Below are positions 59,260-64,000 of a DNA stretch of 64,000 nt, piece after piece. Made by a program: the position numbers and the translations under genes. Position 1 is the first letter of the stretch. Each line of letters begins with the position of its first letter. Source of the DNA: Onychomys torridus (Eukaryota; Chordata; Mammalia; Rodentia; Cricetidae); contig NC_050463.1 of the NCBI RefSeq assembly GCF_903995425.1, positions 4,388,794-4,452,793 of the forward strand, read 5' to 3'. Below the pieces are notes generated by a model that saw nothing but the letters and a program-made list of their open reading frames with translations, did no database searches and was not told where the DNA came from.

Positions 59260-60920
59260 CGTTCTAGGTCAGTAAAAGTGTTTCCCACCCAGACAAAACC
59301 TACTCAAATAATAGCCTAAAAATGTACTCTAAGAACTGGCCCCTCATTTAGCATCCTCCCAGGGATGGGGTCCAACAATGAGCTGGCTTTCACAGCCAAA
59401 TTTCCCAATTAATAGTTAAAGCTGTAGATATAGATTGAAAACTTCATTGTGCATTCTGGCCAAGTAAAAAGAATAAACAAGACATAAATAACAACAACAA
59501 ACTCTCATTGGAGTCTACCTTCCCTTGCTTTGCTTCTGCCAGCTTCGCCCCATGTAGGGAGGGATTTTCCCCCTATAAGGTTATGTTTGAAAAACCTCCC
59601 CCACTGCTTCCCAACAGTTGGCAGAGACCAATAGTTGGCCAAGCTCTCTAACCATTATTTTCTCATATCACTACAGGCACTTCAGTCCATAAAGGCTATT
59701 CATTGGACTATCCTAGAGACCCAGCTGACCTCCAAGTAAACCATCAGGTTTCCCTTGTTTCAGTCCAATGACTGAGACAGTTTTTATACATACCATAGAT
59801 AGGTCAAGTAAATAGCCAAAGGGTCACTGGAGCTAATCTGGAAAGGACCATACATGGCAATTCTCTCCACCCCTATGGTAGTGAAGATAGCTGGCATTAC
59901 ACCATGGATCCACAACACCCAGCTCAAAAAAAGTGGAAGATAAAGATGCTGCCAAATGGACTGTCTCTGGACTATGAGTCAATTAAAAGTAGGGTTCATT
60001 GGGTGCCCAAGCCCTCCCACTCCCTGTCCCTCTAAATTCTCCTGAGTCTTACATTTGGTATGAATACAGGGTTATGATCCAACTCCCAATACCCTTAGGT
60101 CTGGACCAGGGAACTAAGAAGGGCAGATACATGGAAGGTAATACCTAAGGTAACTATAGACCTGCAATCCATATTCATTTTGGCCTTTGCACACTGATGC
60201 CCACTTAATGGTGTCTGGTTGTATTAGAGAAAGGAAAGATATGGAAATTTATGGAGATAGAAATGCAGAGTTTGAAATTCTGTGTATGTCCAGTGGCTGG
60301 GCTCCCTGGTTACCAGAAATAAGATAGTTTCAATTACAAAAACTAGGTTTATGAAACTAAGGCTTGCTGGAAGAAAATTTTTGTAAAGATTTGGGCCTAT
60401 GAGAAATAGAAAATACTTGCAGAATCAGACCCTATACCACAGGAAGTGACCCTGAGTATGGACTTAATCATTCCCAGCTAGAAATCAGCCAAGGCTTCTG
60501 GTTATACTTAGACACCTTGCCCCCTTACTACATACGAACTAACCAGACTGTCAGCCCATTGACAGACAAACCTCACTGTGACTGGAGGCAGCCCAAATTA
60601 ATGTTTTACTTTATCAGTTAATACATCTGGATAACCATGCTACCAAGCCCCTGAGACTGTTTTGTGGGCATGTACCAATGGTTTGACTAAATGGGCCTCT
60701 TCTGATGCTTTCCAAACTAAGTAGAACACTTGATCAGGACCTGATGGTGTTAAAAGTTTCCATTTCTGAATTAAAACAAGTTAGATTCCCTTACAAAAAT
60801 GATCTTACAAAATTCAAAAGGCTTAGAAAAACACCTATTGTTTCTATGCTGATTTTCAGGAGTAACTTTTAAAAACATTGCCATGGTTAGGGAAATGATA
60901 CCTGCCTCCATTCTCTTAGT
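59260..60920 (+). pseudogene. Decayed gammaretrovirus-like pol-env fossil in gene 2 intron
   Basis: Aligns with about 17400-19650 of the gene 1 intron (GGTCAGTAAAAGTGTTTCCC, ATGGGGTCCAACAATG, GCATGTACCAATGGTTTGAC). Integrase end near 59880 and env downstream, both full of stops. Confidence 0.75.
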
Positions 60921-60929
60921 TTCCTCTTG

Positions 60930-61830
60930 TATAGTATTAGAAGGACCAGCCTTAATATTATACTTCCCAGGGCCTCAGGGGAGAAAACTACAAATGGTGA
61001 GAACTATTTTCAAGAAATAGAAATCCTATCTACACAGCTTCAGTTCTGTTCTCATGCCTACCTCCTTTCTTGCCTGATTTCTCTCTACCTTTATCTACTG
61101 CTCCCTTTGAGTTCTATCTTAATTCTCTCATCTTAATTCTGCCTCATCTAAGTCCTTATCTCATTCTTACCCGGCTAGGACTTCCCCATCTGGCTCTTCA
61201 TCTTCCATCTCATCCACACGTTCTCTCTGGTCAAAATCCTCCTTCTCCCTCTCCGTTCTCCATCCTCAAGTTCTCCATATACCTCAGTCCTCTCAAGTCT
61301 CTGAGTTGTTCAGTTATAAACCAAGCAATAGCAATCCTTTGCCAGAGCAAGGTCACCAGGCTTGAATTCTTTGGGGGTCATAAAGGTAGGTAAGAATTTT
61401 CCTCAGGCAGTGACCACCAGGCTTTCTTTTACAACCCAAAATGGGATTGGTAGAAGAGGAGGTCAACTGAGTGCTAATGACTAGTGAGTATATTAAAAAG
61501 AGGGTCTGTGTGCTCAGTCTACATTCCTAGGAGTGGTTAGGTAAGAAGTTGGGGTCCATTAGTAAGGCTGTATAAGAAAGGAGGGTCTCACCCTAAATTG
61601 TACAAGAAGTAAAGCTATCCTCCTGACCTAGGAGAAAGGTGTTGTTTTGTTCAGCCTTGGATGCTTGATAGTTATTTTAGATAAATACACTGTTAGGAGT
61701 TCTATGAAGCACACATAACATTACAAGAAAATCACTGTAGGAACCAGCTAATAATATATATACAAAAGCTAAAATATCACCAAGACTTCTTAAGCCATGG
61801 CTTGACCTTTGGAGAAGTCCTTGACTTGTC
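60930..61830 (+). mobile_element. LTR-like repeat, related to 24018-24630
   Basis: See the copy upstream of gene 1. This one has an extra pyrimidine-rich stretch (61050-61300). Confidence 0.4.
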
Positions 61831-61839
61831 CAATTAGTA

Positions 61840-62580
61840 GCTTTTGTGATAGTAGCTGAATACAATTATGTTTTCCTGTGGCTTGCAGCAACCGCTAATT
61901 TAATTATTTTAACAAATTAAACTCTGAAAGTCTTCAGTCCCGCAAACATGGAGAGTCACAATCTGTCTGATCACAGCCCAGACCAACTCAATTGGGAGGA
62001 AATGGGGCCAAGCAACATCTTGTGTTTGGGGACTGAGAGAAGGTGAAAGACCCGGATGACAACAACTGACTTCAAACAACTGGTTACAGTCAGTTGGTGA
62101 AACACGTGGATGGACTCAGCTGTCTCTGCTTGGGGTCATGGAATTCTTTTCCTCTGTTCAAGGGGCCTACCTGCCTAGGACACAGGAACCATCTCCTTCT
62201 ATATACATACAAACCTAATTAAAGAGTTTTTTTAAAGGAAAGGGTGTAAGAGTGCACATTTAACTGTGGAGAGGTGGGGATCCCACTAGAACTGTGCCTG
62301 CTGGAGGCTGGGCTTCCTTAGCAGGGAGCAGGGTAACCTTGAGTAGAAAACAACCAAGTATCTATTATGTCACTATTATATTATGACAATACAGAATTTG
62401 AACTATAGATACAGCAAAAGTTCAATAAAAAAAAGTCTAACAATTAGACTACCAACAACAGAAATCACATGACAAAAGGTCATCATCATGAATGAAAAAT
62501 TGATCAGCACATCACTGAATAACTAGTACACACAGTGACACCATCTGACTTCAAACTTTGAATGAAACTGTAATAAAGAC
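61840..62580. other. No gene recognised
   Basis: Possible LTR remnants, but no terminal features or coding sequence could be supported. Confidence 0.4.
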
Positions 62581-62585
62581 TGCAC

Positions 62586-62700
62586 TGAACTGGGCGGTGG
62601 TGGCGGCGCACACCTTTAAAAGAAGCACTTGGTTGTTTCAGGTCAGCTTGGTCTACAGAGTGAGTTCTGGACTACACAGAGAAAACCCTATCTCAGGGGA
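62586..62700 (+). repeat. B1 SINE
   Basis: CTGGGCGGTGGTGGCGGCGCACACC; internal deletion, intact CpGs. Confidence 0.88.
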
Positions 62701-63266
62701 CTGTACTGTCAGGGAAAGAATAAAGAGATCAACAGAACTTGAGAGCAAACTTAGAAATAAAAACACAATATAGAGTGAAATGAAACACGAGGCCAAGAAA
62801 CCCAGTCAGTCTGGCCTTACTGTCACAGGCAAATGGACCACCCTGGCATTTACATGCAAATGGGTTAATGGCACAGACTTTACGCCCTGCACAGAATTAA
62901 CTGCAGACGGATCCTATACCTGAATGTTCAGTGCCAAGTGCAGAACTTCTAGAAGACACTAGAGTGACCAGGGCTCTGCAAGTTAGCAAATCTGCCTTCC
63001 CTGGCCACAGTTTTCACTAAATGAAATGAAAAAATGATCACCATGCCTTGCATGGTGACTACGATATTTCCGCACAAAGGCTCACACTCCCCCATGCTCT
63101 GTGCAGGTGCAAACCGCAGCGCTAAATAACTCAGAGGTCCCGCTACTGACGGAAAGTTGTAGGGACCTCATGGGCCCGCGTCCTGATGCCATATCCACAG
63201 CCTGGGGGGGACCCCACACTGGCCCCCGCGGCCTCTCCCCACGTAGGACCACGGCCCCTCACTCAC

Positions 63267-63380
63267 CATGGCGGATTCCGAGTTCACCCGCTCTTCTCCT
63301 GACTCCAGCAGCCAGTCGCAGCACAGCACACAGAAGAGGAGACCCACCCTTAACCGCTGAGACACAGACCATGCTGCAGG
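63267..63380 (-). CDS. KRAB zinc-finger gene 2, exon 1 (5' UTR plus start codon)
   Basis: The minus strand reads CCGCCATG then donor GTGAGTGAGG (from 63266), as in gene 1, so the exon supplies only the start codon (63269-63267). It lies 22.4 kb upstream of KRAB-A. Much of the extra length against gene 1 is later ERV insertions in intron 1. The upstream end of the exon is an estimate. Confidence 0.8.
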
Positions 63381-63530
63381 GAGGATCGGAAGTGCCCTCC
63401 CCATTCTGACTGGCATTCGATCTGGAGGTCCTGATTGGTTACTGAGGCCTGAGTAATCTAAACAGCTCCCTTAGGGACAAAGCGCTGTGAAGTAAGGAAA
63501 CCCAATGATTGGCAGCCCTGGCTTCCACCC
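63381..63530 (-). promoter_or_regulatory. Probable core promoter of gene 2
   Basis: Inverted CCAAT boxes near 63434 and 63509 match the spacing and surroundings of those before gene 1. The block is paralogous to 21900-22030. Confidence 0.55.
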
Positions 63531-64000
63531 TAGGCACAGAACTGCCCCAGACCTGCAGAGATTGACACTGCTGCAGAACTTGGGGCTGGACTGCAAAGTC
63601 TTCCCTGAACTATTCCTGCACTCAGTAGGACTCTATTCTGGGGAATTAGGTTTTGCTATGAAACTGAGAAAGGACAAAGGAAACCTGTCACTTTCTGGGC
63701 TAGCAATACACCAGGCGTGCTGTAGAAAACATGCTATGATTTTCATTTTTGTAAAAAGAAAGTTTAATTTAAAAAATTATGCACTCTTAAACTGTTATTC
63801 TGTAGAAAAGGCCCATCAGTGTAAATACAGAATTTAGAGAAGTAAACCTTGTGGGATCAGATTGAGCTTTTTTCTTATCATTACCCTTGGAATCCACATG
63901 GGTCTTGGCCGTTGCCCCCAAGTCCACTGTCCACTTTTGGACACCCTGTCTGGAACCTGTGACGGTGCTGAAGCAGCAGCCAGCAGCAGTGGCGATGGCG

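Noticed and set aside
1..64000. CRISPR array, operon or bacterial features
   Set aside because: Introns, SINEs and ERVs show vertebrate DNA; the regular repeats are zinc fingers or microsatellites.

Overview
This window is mammalian genomic DNA from a muroid rodent, most likely a cricetid. The organism call rests on dense B1, B2/B3, B4 and ID SINEs, a B1 subtype with the cricetid-style insertion in its second half, a 5'-truncated rodent L1, and several rodent endogenous retrovirus (ERV) families. Species is not settled by the sequence.

The real genes are two KRAB-C2H2 zinc-finger genes, both on the minus strand and arranged head to tail. Gene 1 has its start-codon exon at about 21.8 kb, KRAB-A at 4806-4932, a 61-bp KRAB-B-like exon at 4539-4599 and one long zinc-finger exon ending at 1924 (predicted 747 aa, 16 well-formed fingers). 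Gene 2 has the same layout: start exon at about 63.27 kb, KRAB-A 40735-40861, KRAB-B-like 40474-40534, finger exon 39932 down to 38708 (predicted 471 aa, 10 well-formed fingers). Splice sites, exon lengths (127 and 61 bp) and phases match exactly. Both genes lost their last fingers to frameshifts inside a finger linker. Products of this type bind DNA and recruit KAP1/TRIM28 to silence chromatin, often at retroelements.

The two genes are paralogous tandem units. Flanks, introns and promoters align between about 0-24 kb and about 34-64 kb. A third, gutted unit seems to lie between them: its outer flanks survive near 27.76-28.05 kb and 32.0-32.45 kb, but the exons are gone.

The first introns and intergenic DNA are full of nested retroelements. 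In order: a 6.65-kb non-coding LTR element (7236-13887) holding a solo LTR; a decayed gammaretrovirus-like ERV (about 15-20.4 kb) with a relative at 57.8-60.9 kb; B1-containing LTR-like elements at 18.6 and 45.1 kb; a gammaretrovirus-type LTR at 23.2 kb; an L1 3' end at 25.2-27.7 kb; a polyadenylated copy of an ERV transcript (41041-43718) in gene 2 intron 1; and a betaretrovirus-like provirus (46850-55599, minus) inserted into a B4 SINE. Several insertions have perfect target duplications and an empty site in the paralogous unit, so they can be ordered relative to the tandem duplication.
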